Source: Acetatifactor sp. (GTDB lineage: Bacteria > Bacillota > Clostridia > Lachnospirales > Lachnospiraceae). From it: a DNA stretch of 57,973 nt. A model generated the notes under the pieces. It was given only the letters and a program-made list of their open reading frames with translations, ran no database searches and was not told the origin of the DNA. Positions 11,677-21,165 of the stretch are shown here, one piece after another. The stretch spans positions 1-57,973 of the forward strand of contig JAFLRM010000019.1 of the NCBI GenBank assembly GCA_022511465.1, written 5' to 3'. The stretch's first letter is position 1. Each line of letters begins with the position of its first letter. Made by a program: the position numbers and the translations under genes.

Positions 11677-13876
11677 GCAAAACTTCACTCAGATCGCATC
11701 TGAATAATTTTCTTCCACCCAGATAGTAGGCCAGTGCCACGAAACCAAAGATGGCAAGAAGAAATATTGCGACAGGCAGGATGGGAGCCTCTCTTAGAAA
11801 TACCGTCGGTTCCAGATAGCTTGCCCGGATCATAAGTCCCAGTGCGACGGCGGTCACAGGCAGTGTGATCAACACCGGGCGACCTGCGATCACCAAGGCT
11901 TCCAAGCAGAACATTTTTCGTATTCCTGAGGGCGTGAGCCCTACGGACAGGTAGCGGGCAAATTCTCGTCTTCTCTGCTGCACAAAACCCAACGTATTGG
12001 AAAACACATTGCCAAGGCCAATGATGGCCAGTAGAACACAAAAACCGCCCAATATCGTCATCATTCCCTGAATCATCTCGTCGTTGTCAAGCTTTTCTTG
12101 AATTCTGTTTTCACTTTCTGTCTCATATTTGGAGCTTATAAGTCCGAGGATCATTGTTTCCAGCTCATTCAGCTCCTCCAGGGTAGCCCCGTCTTCAGCC
12201 AGAACGCGGATGTAGGAGTCCGATTCTGTGCCGCCGATCTGTCCCTCTATCTCTCTCCAAACAGACACCGGAAGAAAATGTACCAGTACATAATGATCCA
12301 GCTCTCCGTATGCCTCCCGCAGGACGGGAACCTCCCGCGTGTAAGCAAGCACCGGAACCTCAGCCGTTATTTCCTCCTGCCCTGCCTGACGCAGAACAGT
12401 TGCAGCCGAATCCTCTTTCACATAAGGGAGACGGCCCGGATCGCGGAAGTTGGAATTGGTGATATCGCGGATGTAGTTTAAGATTACCGCGCCGTCCAAA
12501 CTTGGAGCGATGCCGACCTGTTCGCAGTATTGCAAGAAGCTTGCGTCGTCCATTATGACCAGGAGGGCGTTTACCAGCCATCCGTCATCCCGGGACGACA
12601 CATGCGCTTCCGGGGCGTTTGCAAACCCTCCCAAAGCACGCAGCTCTTCGCTGATCTCTTCTTTCGTGATCATTTTTTTTGCTGCCGCCTTTTGGTACAC
12701 GGTGACGTTTTGCACGCCGGAGAGTCCCGAAAGTGCATCCGTTTCCTCAAACTCGTCGATTTTCGTACTTTTCACGGTGACCATCACATCCCACGCATCC
12801 TGATATCTCTCAAAATAGGTCATTGTGGTGCTGATCTGTGAGAGTGTAAAAAAGCATTGCATTAAAGTGAAGGCCAGAAAGGAAAGGGTCAGGGACAGAG
12901 TGGCGGTGCGAAAGGCCTTTTTCTGAGCTTTCAGAGCGTTTCCGGAAAGCTCACCCTCTATACCAAAGAAAAACGCCAGTATGTGGGAGTGCTTCCGCCT
13001 TTTCAGCCGGAGTTCATCCGTACTTCGGATAGCTTCCAGGGGTGTCAGCTTGCTCAACTTTCTCGCCGGCAGAAGCGCCGAGAAAAATATGGTCAAACAG
13101 GATGCAAGGAGAGTGACCGCAAATACCAGCGGGTGATATCCCCAGACCGTCTTTATGTGCCCCGGCGCATCGACTGCTATAGTGTTCGCCCATGCGATCA
13201 CTCCCTTGCTGATCACAATTCCCAATAAATTGCCAAGTAGGATCGGCAGAGCGGTGAGCATACCGGCCTCCTGAAGCAGACAGGTCCGTATCTGCCTTGG
13301 AGTGGCACCGATGCTGGAAAAAATGCCAAATTGATGGACTCGTGTACTCATGGACATGGCAAAGGCGTTGTGAATGATCAGAACCAGAGAAACGCAGGCC
13401 ATGACTGTCATAGACAGATAGGCGGGAAAAAGCAATCTGGGAGCGGTATCCTGCGGATCGCGGATAAGGTACATGGACAGAAGCGAGTGATGGTAGGAGA
13501 CCGCTTCCGACTCAAGTCCCACCAGATTGGCAATCCGGGGCAGATCCGTGAGGATGGTTCTCATATTGGTAAAATAGAGATCTACCACTAACTCCTGCTC
13601 GCCGGATAATTCCGTGTTCACTACAAACTTTTCCACGTTGGAATAATTTTGGATGGTGGACAGATCCACCTCGTCCAGTTCTCCCGTGATGCGTCCCTGC
13701 CAGTCGCCTTCCTGAAGCCGGATGCGATCCACATCAGACTTCCAGAGATTGTAAAAGAAACTGCACAGTAAGGACAGAAGCAAAGCCGAGATAAAGGAGG
13801 CCACTATAACGGAGATGCTGGAAGAGCGGTTGCTTTTGATATAGCTTAAAGAATAGTCTTTCCACATGACGCTCAC
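11660..13876 (-). CDS. FtsX-type ABC transporter permease
   Basis: 738-residue membrane component of the ABC exporter. One membrane segment is at residues 20-45, a first FtsX core with three or four helices lies at about 150-270, a further helix is near 325-345, a large extracellular region spans about 350-600, and a second FtsX core with three helices ends the protein. This layout belongs to the MacB/BceB-like mechanotransducing permeases that pair with a separate ATPase and a two-component system, typically for sensing or resisting cell-envelope peptides or antibiotics. Its start overlaps the ATPase stop by 4 bases (ATGA), so translation is coupled. Substrate unknown. Confidence 0.87.
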   Translation of the reverse strand: MSVMWKDYSLSYIKSNRSSSISVIVASFISALLLSLLCSFFYNLWKSDVDRIRLQEGDWQGRITGELDEVDLSTIQNYSNVEKFVVNTELSGEQELVVDLYFTNMRTILTDLPRIANLVGLESEAVSYHHSLLSMYLIRDPQDTAPRLLFPAYLSMTVMACVSLVLIIHNAFAMSMSTRVHQFGIFSSIGATPRQIRTCLLQEAGMLTALPILLGNLLGIVISKGVIAWANTIAVDAPGHIKTVWGYHPLVFAVTLLASCLTIFFSALLPARKLSKLTPLEAIRSTDELRLKRRKHSHILAFFFGIEGELSGNALKAQKKAFRTATLSLTLSFLAFTLMQCFFTLSQISTTMTYFERYQDAWDVMVTVKSTKIDEFEETDALSGLSGVQNVTVYQKAAAKKMITKEEISEELRALGGFANAPEAHVSSRDDGWLVNALLVIMDDASFLQYCEQVGIAPSLDGAVILNYIRDITNSNFRDPGRLPYVKEDSAATVLRQAGQEEITAEVPVLAYTREVPVLREAYGELDHYVLVHFLPVSVWREIEGQIGGTESDSYIRVLAEDGATLEELNELETMILGLISSKYETESENRIQEKLDNDEMIQGMMTILGGFCVLLAIIGLGNVFSNTLGFVQQRRREFARYLSVGLTPSGIRKMFCLEALVIAGRPVLITLPVTAVALGLMIRASYLEPTVFLREAPILPVAIFLLAIFGFVALAYYLGGRKLFRCDLSEVLRDDTL

Positions 13877-14553
13877 CTCCGGCTCTCGTCCGCGACAATG
13901 CGGCCGTCCTCAATGGTCACAACACGGTCGGCCTCCAGCGCTATCTTCTCGTCGTGGGTGATCAGAAGGATGGTTTGCTTTAAATTGCGGTTGGACAACT
14001 TCAATAGGTCGATGATCTCACGGGAATTTTTCCGATCCAGGTTGCCGGTGGGTTCATCCGCAAGCAAAAGAGCGGGGCGGTATATCAGAGAGCGGGCGAT
14101 GGCGGTGCGCTGTTGCTGCCCGCCGGATAGCTGATCAGGCATTGCCTCCAGCCTGTCCGAAAGCCCCAGAGTGTCAACGATCCGCTGAAAGTATGCCGTA
14201 TCCGGCTTTCGCTTGTCCAGAAGAAGAGGCATAAGAATATTTTTGCGCACTGTCAATGTGGGGATGAGATTGTAAAACTGGTACACCAGTCCCACCTTTC
14301 TCCTGCGAAAGATCGCCGCTGCGGTGCTGTTTAGAGTGCCAAGATTAACGCCGTCTATAGTCACGGTTCCCTTGGTGGGACGATCAACGCTCCCCAGAAT
14401 GTGCAGAAGGGTGGACTTTCCGGAACCGGAGGCACCTACGATCGCCACAAACTCCCCCTGATTCACAGACAGATTGATTCCTTTCAGGGCGGCCACCTGA
14501 TTGTCGCCCTTGCCGAATATTTTTTCTACGCCGCTGCATTTTAGTATCTCCAT
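13873..14553 (-). CDS. ABC transporter ATP-binding protein
   Basis: 226-residue ATPase of the LolD/MacB/BceA type. Walker A is GASGSGKST near 40, the signature is LSGGQQQR, and Walker B is LLLADEPTGNLD, followed by the switch histidine in LITHDE. It powers the permease encoded immediately downstream on the same strand. A ribosome site (AGGAAA) precedes the ATG at 14553. The gene is third in a minus-strand operon after the response regulator and kinase. Confidence 0.93.
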   Translation of the reverse strand: MEILKCSGVEKIFGKGDNQVAALKGINLSVNQGEFVAIVGASGSGKSTLLHILGSVDRPTKGTVTIDGVNLGTLNSTAAAIFRRRKVGLVYQFYNLIPTLTVRKNILMPLLLDKRKPDTAYFQRIVDTLGLSDRLEAMPDQLSGGQQQRTAIARSLIYRPALLLADEPTGNLDRKNSREIIDLLKLSNRNLKQTILLITHDEKIALEADRVVTIEDGRIVADESRR

Positions 14554-14620
14554 ATACGTTTCCTTTCCTATAATGGTTTTGAAAGCTTTCTGTTATAGCG
14601 TAGCATAGAAAAGTGACAAC

Positions 14621-15802
14621 TCAGTGACGGTAAAAGTGAATTTCAAAGAAGGCGCCGCCCTCTGGGAGATTCCCGGCGCGGATCGTGCCGTTCTGCATCT
14701 CGATGATCGTCTTTGCCAGAGAGAGTCCGATCCCGATTCCATCGCCCTTTTCCTGTTTCCCACGGTAAAAACGCTCGAACAGATGAGGCAGATCCTCTTT
14801 GGCAAACCCCTCACCCTCGTCCCAGATCCGGATCTCTGCATAGAGCGGATCCTGTTCGTAGGTACAATGGACAGTGCCGCCCTGGGGCGTGTGTTCCATG
14901 CAGTTTTTTAAAAGATTGCTGAATGCCTCCATTGTCCAAGTCATGTCACCGAGGATAGTGGTTTCTTTAGCCTCCGGAATCTGTACGGTGACATCCGCCT
15001 GCGAGAGCAGTTCCTCCAAGCTGTCGGCTGCCAGCGTCAGCGCAGTGAAGATATCTACCGCTTTCCGCTCCAAAGGGAGAGTTCCCGCATCGATGCGCGA
15101 TAGGAGGAGCAGGTCTTCCTCCAAATGGGTCAGTCGGGTCAACTGCCGGTTGATCTGCTCCGCATATTCCGGTGAAGGCTGCCTTTTCATCATCTGCGTG
15201 GAGAGGGAGATGGAGGTGATGGGTGTCTTTAACTGGTGGGCAATATTGGACAGATTATCCGCATAAGTGTCCCTCGCTGAAAGAGCTTCCTCCCTTGTCT
15301 GATAGAGAGCGGTTACCGTCTTGTAAATGGCATCCTGTAGTCCGGAAAAATCATTTTCTTCGGTGACGATCAGCGTTCCGGTATCTCCGCCGTTTATCCG
15401 CTCCAGATAGGCAGTCAGCCTTTCGATGTAGACGAGATTTCTACGATGGCTCAAGTATAGAATGATGAGAAACAAAAGGATGCCCAAAAGGGCGGTGAAC
15501 ACAGGAAGAAGATTGCTTTCCCGGGAAGTTCCCACAAAGTCAGAGGGTCGATAGCCGTAGGAGAGCAGAAGGTTTTCGGATGAAAATTCGGATGACCCTG
15601 AGGTGTATTCCTTGAGGGCGGCAAAAACGGTCTGTTCCGCTTCAGGTGCCCGCTCAAGGATCGCCTGACAGAGATCCTCTATGGACTCAAACCGGGTGCG
15701 GTTCGCGTGATTTAAGGTGATGGCGGCAGATAGGGATGCGCTGATCAGAGTGACGGAAATGAAGCATAGAAACAGTGACAAGTGATCCTTGGTTTTCCTC
15801 AT
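14621..15802 (-). CDS. Sensor histidine kinase (OmpR-partner type)
   Basis: 393-residue membrane kinase. TM1 is at about 8-28, an extracytoplasmic region of about 70 residues follows, TM2 is at about 100-121, and then a HAMP-like linker. The phospho-acceptor is H189 in NIAHQLKTP. The ATP-binding domain shows the N box (FSNLLKNCMEHTP), G1 (WDEGEGF) and G2 (GDGIGIGLSLAK). Its start overlaps the response regulator stop by 4 bases. The extracellular domain is larger than that of the intramembrane BceS-type kinases, so it may sense a ligand directly as well as through the neighbouring transporter. Confidence 0.92.
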   Translation of the reverse strand: MRKTKDHLSLFLCFISVTLISASLSAAITLNHANRTRFESIEDLCQAILERAPEAEQTVFAALKEYTSGSSEFSSENLLLSYGYRPSDFVGTSRESNLLPVFTALLGILLFLIILYLSHRRNLVYIERLTAYLERINGGDTGTLIVTEENDFSGLQDAIYKTVTALYQTREEALSARDTYADNLSNIAHQLKTPITSISLSTQMMKRQPSPEYAEQINRQLTRLTHLEEDLLLLSRIDAGTLPLERKAVDIFTALTLAADSLEELLSQADVTVQIPEAKETTILGDMTWTMEAFSNLLKNCMEHTPQGGTVHCTYEQDPLYAEIRIWDEGEGFAKEDLPHLFERFYRGKQEKGDGIGIGLSLAKTIIEMQNGTIRAGNLPEGGAFFEIHFYRH

Positions 15803-16485
15803 AAGGTGTCCTCCATGCGATATCCGAAGCTTCGGATGGTTTTTAGACAGGCAGGATCGTGTAACTTCTCCCGCAAGCGTTTTACAGTGACGGTCAGGGT
15901 GTTATCGTTTACAAAGCTGCCGCTCATGTCCCAGATCTGCTCTATAAGCCGTTCTCTGGTGACGGTCCTTCCCTTGTTCTGCATCAGGGTCAAGAGCAAC
16001 TGGTATTCGGCGTGACTCAAAGCGACTTCCTCCCCTTGACAGAAGGCGGTCAGCCGGTTTTGATCCACAGCAATTTGATCGCAGGAGAGGACTGAGCCCG
16101 TGTCGCCGCCCGTCCTTCGGAGCAGGGCACAGATACGGGAGTACAGAACTTCCAGCTCAAAGGGTTTTGTCACGTAGTCGTCTGCACCGTTTTGAAAGCC
16201 GGTCACCACATCACGTACGTCGCTTCGGACGGTCAGGAGGATGATGGGAAGTTTTTGCCAGCGGGCACGAAGTTTGCTGCACAGGGCATCTCCGCGACCG
16301 TCCGGAAGGTTCCAGTCTACCAGCACGAGGGCGGGCAGCTTTGTCTTAAGTGCTGACTCTGTGGCGTTTACCGTGGAAAAGACGGTGACGACAAACTCTT
16401 TTTGATCCAGATATTCTTTGACATTGCAAGCGATGCTATCATCGTCCTCAATATAATAGATTTCTTTTTTGGGTGCGTAACTCAT
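15799..16485 (-). CDS. OmpR/PhoB-family response regulator
   Basis: 228-residue regulator with a receiver domain (acidic pocket EDDDS at 13-17, phospho-acceptor D57 in LVDWNLPDG, conserved lysine in VTKPFE) and a C-terminal winged-helix DNA-binding domain (RLIEQIWD ... LTVTVKRLREKL). First gene of the operon with the kinase and ABC exporter. Likely targets are its own operon and possibly the divergent vanG-vanT-like genes, since both share a 175-base intergenic region; that is an inference. Confidence 0.93.
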   Translation of the reverse strand: MSYAPKKEIYYIEDDDSIACNVKEYLDQKEFVVTVFSTVNATESALKTKLPALVLVDWNLPDGRGDALCSKLRARWQKLPIILLTVRSDVRDVVTGFQNGADDYVTKPFELEVLYSRICALLRRTGGDTGSVLSCDQIAVDQNRLTAFCQGEEVALSHAEYQLLLTLMQNKGRTVTRERLIEQIWDMSGSFVNDNTLTVTVKRLREKLHDPACLKTIRSFGYRMEDTL

Positions 16486-16512
16486 ATAAAACCTCCGTGG
16501 AAATACAGCATC

Positions 16513-16541
16513 ATTATATTTTCCCTATGGTAAAAAATCAA
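16513..16541 (-). promoter_or_regulatory. Promoter of the response regulator-ABC operon
   Basis: On the minus strand TTGATT (16541-16536) and TATAAT (16518-16513) are 17 bp apart. The predicted start is about 20 bases upstream of the response regulator start codon. Confidence 0.75.
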
Positions 16542-16660
16542 GAATTATTAAAATTGATTAATATTCTTCCGAATTGGTTTTATTTTCCTTTTTTTTGTGT
16601 TAAACTAAAAATTTAGTAGAAGGAAAAGAGAGAGGCAAAAATGCCAAGAGGAGAAAGAAT

Positions 16661-17710
16661 ATGCAAAAGAAGACGATCGCTGTTATTTTTGGAGGCCACT
16701 CTACAGAGCATGAGGTATCGCTGCAGTCGGTGTTCTCCGTTTTGGAGAATCTGAATACCGAAAAGTATGATGTGATCGCTGTCGGAATCACAAAGGATGG
16801 TGAATGGTACCGGTACAGCGGTGAATATAAGAATATTGCGGACAATACGTGGAGTGAGGACACGGATCATCTGACACCGGTGATCATCTCCCAGAGCCGG
16901 AAGCTGCACGGCATGATAGAGTTTTTGGAGAGCGGGGACAAGGTGACGAGGCTGGATCTGGCTTTTCCGGTATTGCATGGAAAGTGCGGAGAGGACGGAA
17001 CGGTGCAGGGACTGTTTGAACTGGCCGGTATTCCGGTGGTGGGCTGCGATACCCTTTCTTCCGCCCTCTGCATGGACAAGGATATGGCGCACAGACTGGT
17101 GCAGGCAGCGGGGATCGCCGTTCCCAAGTCTGTCACTATCGGCAAAGCCGAGAGATGGCAGCTTGGAAAGCTGACGGCAGAGCTCACGTATCCTCTTTTT
17201 GTAAAACCCGCGAGAGCCGGATCCTCCTTCGGCATCACCAAGATCTCCGGCGATGTGGAGCTTCAGACAGCAGTACAGCTTGCCTTTGAGCATGACGACA
17301 AGGTCGTGATCGAGGAGAATATTGAGGGCTTCGAGGTCGGCTGCGCCGTCTTGGGAAAGGACGAGCTGACCGTGGGAAGAGTGGACGAGATCGAGTTGTC
17401 AGACGGCTTTTTTGACTACACGGAAAAGTACACTCTGAAGACTTCCAAGATCCATATGCCTGCGCGGATTGACGAAGCGTGCGAGAAACGGATCAAGGAG
17501 ACCGCGATGGTGATCTACCGGACACTTGGATGTTCCGGATTTGCCAGAGTGGACATGTTCCTGCGTCCTACCGGAGAAATTGTCTTTAACGAAGTAAATA
17601 CGATCCCCGGCTTTACCTCCCACAGCCGTTATCCCAACATGATGAAAGGCATCGGCATTTCCTTTGGGGAGATGCTGGAACGGCTGCTGGATCTGTATAA
17701 GGAAGCGTAG
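16661..17710 (+). CDS. vanG: D-alanine--D-serine/D-alanine ligase, VanG-like
   Basis: 349-residue ATP-grasp ligase that joins D-Ala to a second D-amino acid for peptidoglycan precursors. It begins with the family motif VIFGGHSTEHEVSLQS and shows PVLHGKCGEDGTVQG, KPARAGSSFGI and FNEVNTIPGFTSHSRYP. The omega-loop region reads EKYTLKTSKI (from about residue 255), the form I recall from VanG-type D-Ala-D-Ser ligases, and the sequence resembles VanG throughout. The next gene is a VanT-like racemase, which would supply D-Ser and supports this reading. A D-Ala-D-Ala ligase cannot be excluded without modelling. No VanXY D,D-peptidase gene is adjacent. RBS AGGAGAAAG precedes the ATG. Confidence 0.8.
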   Translation: MQKKTIAVIFGGHSTEHEVSLQSVFSVLENLNTEKYDVIAVGITKDGEWYRYSGEYKNIADNTWSEDTDHLTPVIISQSRKLHGMIEFLESGDKVTRLDLAFPVLHGKCGEDGTVQGLFELAGIPVVGCDTLSSALCMDKDMAHRLVQAAGIAVPKSVTIGKAERWQLGKLTAELTYPLFVKPARAGSSFGITKISGDVELQTAVQLAFEHDDKVVIEENIEGFEVGCAVLGKDELTVGRVDEIELSDGFFDYTEKYTLKTSKIHMPARIDEACEKRIKETAMVIYRTLGCSGFARVDMFLRPTGEIVFNEVNTIPGFTSHSRYPNMMKGIGISFGEMLERLLDLYKEA

Positions 17711-17752
17711 GAAGAAGGGAAACTAGGCGTAAAGCTCTTCGGAACGGAGGAT

Positions 17753-19951
17753 ATGATGAACAAAAGTAAAGCGTACACGGGAATTGATGTTTTTCGACTG
17801 ATAGCGGCTTTTCTGGTGGTGGCGATCCACACTTCTCCCTTCACCACCTACAGTGAGACCGGCGATTTTATCTTAACGCGCATAGCAGCCAGGGTTGCTG
17901 TGCCGTTTTTTTTGATGACCTCAGGTTTTTTTCTGATCTCAAGATATGCATGTGACAACGGACGGCTGGTCCGTTTTTTGAAGAAGATGACGATTATTTA
18001 CGGCATTTCCATTGTAGTGTGTCTGCCGTTAAATCTATACAACGGTTATTTTGGCATGGAGCACTTTCTGCCCAATCTCATCAAGGATCTCGTCTTTGAC
18101 GGCACACTGTACCATTTGTGGTATCTGCCGGCATCGATCTTGGGTGGCGCCATTGCGTGGATGCTTGTGAGGAAGCTTGGGATGGGAAAGGCTTTTGTGG
18201 CTGCGGTGATCCTCTATTGTGTGGGTCTTTTTGGTGACAGCTATTACGGCGTGATCGAGGGAAATACTTTCCTGTGTCAGGCGTATGATTGTCTTTTTGA
18301 GGTGTCTGACTACACCAGAAACGGAATCTTCCTTGCTCCGGTGTTTTTCGTAATGGGCGGAATGCTGGCGGATCGGAAGGCGGAGAGAAAACACAGGGGG
18401 AACTTTGGACCATGGGCGGCAGCTTCGTTTGTATTCTTTCTCCTGATGTTGGGAGAAGCCATGTTGCTGCATCACTTTGACTTGCAGAGGCACGACAGCA
18501 TGTATATTTTTCTGCTGCCCTGTATGTACTGCCTGTTTCAAGCGCTTCTTTTCTTCCGGGGGAGCAGGATCGTACAACTCCGTTCGATCTCCCTTGTCGT
18601 CTATATCGTTCATCCCATCATGATCGTGGGCGTGCGACTGGCGGCTAGAGTCTTGGGGATGTGGGAGCTTTTGGTGGAAAACAGCCTGATCCACTATTTG
18701 GCAGTAGCGATTCTGTCAGCTGTTTTTTCGGTGGTGTTTGTGTGGGCGGCTGCTCTTTGCAGGAAAAAGGTTTTGCCGCGCTTTGTGCCATCCTTACGTG
18801 TGGACGAAAGTATGGCAGCGTTCGGCAGTGGAAATACGGACAGATCATGGATTGAAGTTGATCTGGAACATTTGAGGAACAATGTGAAGGTACTGAAAAG
18901 AGCGATGCCAGAGGGCTGTGAACTGATGGCCGTGGTGAAAGCGGAAGGCTATGGACACGGAGCCTACGAGATGGCAGCCTGCGTTAACAGGATAGGCGTG
19001 AGGGCCTTTGGCGTGGCAACCATCGACGAGGGGATTGCCCTGCGCAAGTATGGTATTGTGGGAGAGATCCTGATCTTGGGTTACGTGAACCCTGCGCGGG
19101 CCAAAGAACTTTCACGATATCGGCTGACGGCGACTTTGATCAGCTACGAGCACGCAATGCTTTTGGACAGGCAGGGATATCGCATCAAAGCTCATTTGAA
19201 AGTGGATACGGGAATGCATCGATTGGGATTTGGTGCGGATGAGACAGAACGGATCGCGGAAGCTTTTTCTTTAAAACACGTTAAAGTGGAGGGAATCTAC
19301 ACGCATCTATGTGTTGCGGACAGCTTGGAGGAAAGTGATATCGCTTTCTCCAAACAGCAGATAGACCGATTTTATAAGCTGCTTGGACGGCTGGAGGAGC
19401 GGGGGATTACGATCCCCAAAACACATATGCAGAGCAGTTACGGCCTTTGGAATTATCCGGAGCTTAGCTGTGATTATGTGAGGGCGGGTATTGCCCTGTA
19501 CGGTGCGCTAAGTTCCGCAAAAGATTCCACAAAACTGGAACTGGATCTGCAACCGGTACTTTCCTTAAAGTCAAGAGTGGTACTTCTTCGGGAGATAAAA
19601 ATGGGTGAGAGCGTAGGATATGGCAGGACATTTGTGGCGGACAGGGACAGTCGGATCGCCATTGTTCCCATCGGCTACGGGGATGGGTTCCCCAGAAATT
19701 TATCCGGCGGAAAGAGCAGTGTGCTGATCCGAGGACAGAGAGTGCCCGTGGTCGGGCGTATCTGTATGGATCAGCTGGCGGTGGATGTGACGGATATCGG
19801 TGAGGTACAGCTTGGGGATGTGGCAACCTTTATCGGTGAGGACGGTGAAGAGCAGATCCTGGCAGCAGAGGTGGCTGACGACGCGGAGAGCATTACCAAC
19901 GAACTCATGTCCCGAATGGGACGGCGCCTCAAGGTGGTAGCAAGGCCTTAA
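17753..19951 (+). CDS. vanT: VanT-like membrane serine/alanine racemase (acyltransferase-3 + Alr)
   Basis: 732-residue two-domain protein. Residues 1-345 form an acyltransferase-3-like membrane domain of about ten helices (start FRLIAAFLVVAIHTSPF); residues about 365-730 form a fold-III PLP racemase. The PLP lysine is K396 in AVVKAEGYGHG; other alanine racemase landmarks are KVDTGMHRLGFG, the catalytic tyrosine region SVGYGRTF, and GRICMDQLAVDV. This architecture is that of VanT, which supplies D-Ser from L-Ser, with the membrane half thought to take part in serine uptake. GGAGG at 17746-17750 suits the second of two tandem ATGs (17756). It follows the ligase by 42 bases, so they form one operon. 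Confidence 0.85.
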   Translation: MMNKSKAYTGIDVFRLIAAFLVVAIHTSPFTTYSETGDFILTRIAARVAVPFFLMTSGFFLISRYACDNGRLVRFLKKMTIIYGISIVVCLPLNLYNGYFGMEHFLPNLIKDLVFDGTLYHLWYLPASILGGAIAWMLVRKLGMGKAFVAAVILYCVGLFGDSYYGVIEGNTFLCQAYDCLFEVSDYTRNGIFLAPVFFVMGGMLADRKAERKHRGNFGPWAAASFVFFLLMLGEAMLLHHFDLQRHDSMYIFLLPCMYCLFQALLFFRGSRIVQLRSISLVVYIVHPIMIVGVRLAARVLGMWELLVENSLIHYLAVAILSAVFSVVFVWAAALCRKKVLPRFVPSLRVDESMAAFGSGNTDRSWIEVDLEHLRNNVKVLKRAMPEGCELMAVVKAEGYGHGAYEMAACVNRIGVRAFGVATIDEGIALRKYGIVGEILILGYVNPARAKELSRYRLTATLISYEHAMLLDRQGYRIKAHLKVDTGMHRLGFGADETERIAEAFSLKHVKVEGIYTHLCVADSLEESDIAFSKQQIDRFYKLLGRLEERGITIPKTHMQSSYGLWNYPELSCDYVRAGIALYGALSSAKDSTKLELDLQPVLSLKSRVVLLREIKMGESVGYGRTFVADRDSRIAIVPIGYGDGFPRNLSGGKSSVLIRGQRVPVVGRICMDQLAVDVTDIGEVQLGDVATFIGEDGEEQILAAEVADDAESITNELMSRMGRRLKVVARP

Positions 19952-19952
19952 T

Positions 19953-19980
19953 TTGATTTTGGAGTGATTTGTGGTATAAT
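19953..19980 (+). promoter_or_regulatory. Promoter of the YqeG-family gene
   Basis: TTGATT (19953-19958) and TATAAT (19975-19980) with a 16-bp spacer, starting immediately after the racemase stop codon. A 7-bp hairpin (19990-19996 with 20008-20014) lies in the leader just before the ribosome site. Confidence 0.65.
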
Positions 19981-20032
19981 GTCCGCAAAGGGCAGAGCTT
20001 TCAAGGTTCTGCCCGTAAGAAGGAGCAATTAT

Positions 20033-20533
20033 ATGCTGGAGAGATTTTATCCCGACCATGAGCAGGCATCCGCCTATGAGATAGATTATGAGACGCTATA
20101 TAAAAAGGGATTTCGGGGAATCATCTACGATATTGACAATACTCTGGTGCCCCACGGCGCTCCCGCGGACGAGCGGGCTGTGGCACTGTTTGAAAGGCTT
20201 CGTGGAATCGGATATCAGACCCTTCTTCTGTCAAACAACAAAGAGCCCCGGGTGAAAAGTTTTAGCGATAGCGTCGGTTCCCGGTATATATTTAAAGCAG
20301 GCAAGCCGGCGAGAGGGGGCTATCTGAAAGCCATGGAAAAAATGGGAACTACACCTGAGAATACCCTGTTCGTGGGCGATCAGCTCTTCACGGATGTCTG
20401 GGGTGCGAAGAAGGCAGGGATCGAGACCTACCTGACGAAACCGATCCATCCCAAGGAGGAGATTCAGATTGTACTGAAAAGATATCTGGAGAGGATTGTA
20501 CTGTTTTTTTATCACAGAAGGGCGCAAAGTTAA
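20033..20533 (+). CDS. yqeG: YqeG-family HAD-IIIA phosphatase
   Basis: 166-residue HAD phosphatase. Motif I is IYDIDNTLVPHG, motif II LLLSNNKEPRV, and motif III/IV VGDQLFTDVWGAKKAG. The YqeG family (HAD-IIIA) is widespread in Firmicutes, often next to the yqeH GTPase or aroE; here aroE lies about 1 kb downstream. Start at 20033 follows AAGGAG; the longer frame from 19964 begins before the TSS predicted by the promoter and is rejected. Substrate uncertain; phosphatidylglycerophosphate phosphatase activity is known for relatives. Confidence 0.85.
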   Translation: MLERFYPDHEQASAYEIDYETLYKKGFRGIIYDIDNTLVPHGAPADERAVALFERLRGIGYQTLLLSNNKEPRVKSFSDSVGSRYIFKAGKPARGGYLKAMEKMGTTPENTLFVGDQLFTDVWGAKKAGIETYLTKPIHPKEEIQIVLKRYLERIVLFFYHRRAQS

Positions 20534-20544
20534 AAATTAGTCCT

Positions 20545-20572
20545 TTTACATTTGTGTTGCTAGTAATATAAA
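20545..20572 (+). promoter_or_regulatory. Possible promoter of the GNAT gene
   Basis: TTTACA (20545-20550) and TATAAA (20567-20572), spacer 16 bp, 24 bases before the start codon. Confidence 0.5.
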
Positions 20573-20595
20573 TCGGAATTTATGGGGAGAAACTC

Positions 20596-21081
20596 ATGAT
20601 TAGAATAAGACCATATAAAGCCACGGATAGTAATACAATATTATCGTGGTGTCAAGATGAAAAAGCATTTTATCAGTGGACAGCAGGAATACTTGGGAAT
20701 TATCCTATAACACAGAATGAATTTCGTTTTGTTGAATCCCTTATGCCGTTTACTGCATTTGATGAAACAGGAATTGTTGGCTTTTTTACATTGAGAAATC
20801 CAAATGAATCACTGGATGAACTGCGTTTTGGATTTGTTATTGTTGATCCTGACAAGCGTGGAAAAGGCTATGGAAAAGAGATGCTTCGATTGGGACTTAA
20901 ATTTGTATTTGAAATATATGGTGCTAAACGGGCGTCATTGGGCGTTTTTGAGAATAACCTTCCAGCTTACTACTGCTATAAAGCAGTTGGTTTTGACGAT
21001 GTGGTTCTTGATACTACTGAAACGTATTGTGTTTTAGATGAAGAGTGGAAGTGTAAAGAAATGGTAATGAATAACATATAA
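20596..21081 (+). CDS. GNAT-family N-acetyltransferase
   Basis: 161-residue acetyltransferase of the RimI/RimJ-like kind. The acetyl-CoA loop is visible as VDPDKRGKGYGKEMLRLGL, followed by the second helix and ENNLPAYYCYKAVGF, the usual beta5-alpha4 region with the conserved tyrosine. Substrate is not predictable. The gene is noticeably richer in A and T than the housekeeping genes on both sides, suggesting separate acquisition. Single-gene unit with GGGGAG before the ATG. Confidence 0.85.
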   Translation: MIRIRPYKATDSNTILSWCQDEKAFYQWTAGILGNYPITQNEFRFVESLMPFTAFDETGIVGFFTLRNPNESLDELRFGFVIVDPDKRGKGYGKEMLRLGLKFVFEIYGAKRASLGVFENNLPAYYCYKAVGFDDVVLDTTETYCVLDEEWKCKEMVMNNI

Positions 21082-21165
21082 ATTCCAGTTTATCGTAGGA
21101 ACACTTTTATAAAAATGAGGGAGAAAAATATTAAAAGATTGAAATAGTGACACAAAAGTGAGTGA

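Noticed and set aside
16561..16625. Standard promoter for the vanG-like gene
   Set aside because: A TTGGTT (16574-16579) has no -10 at 16-18 bp; the AT-rich stretch is suggestive but not supported, so it was not listed.
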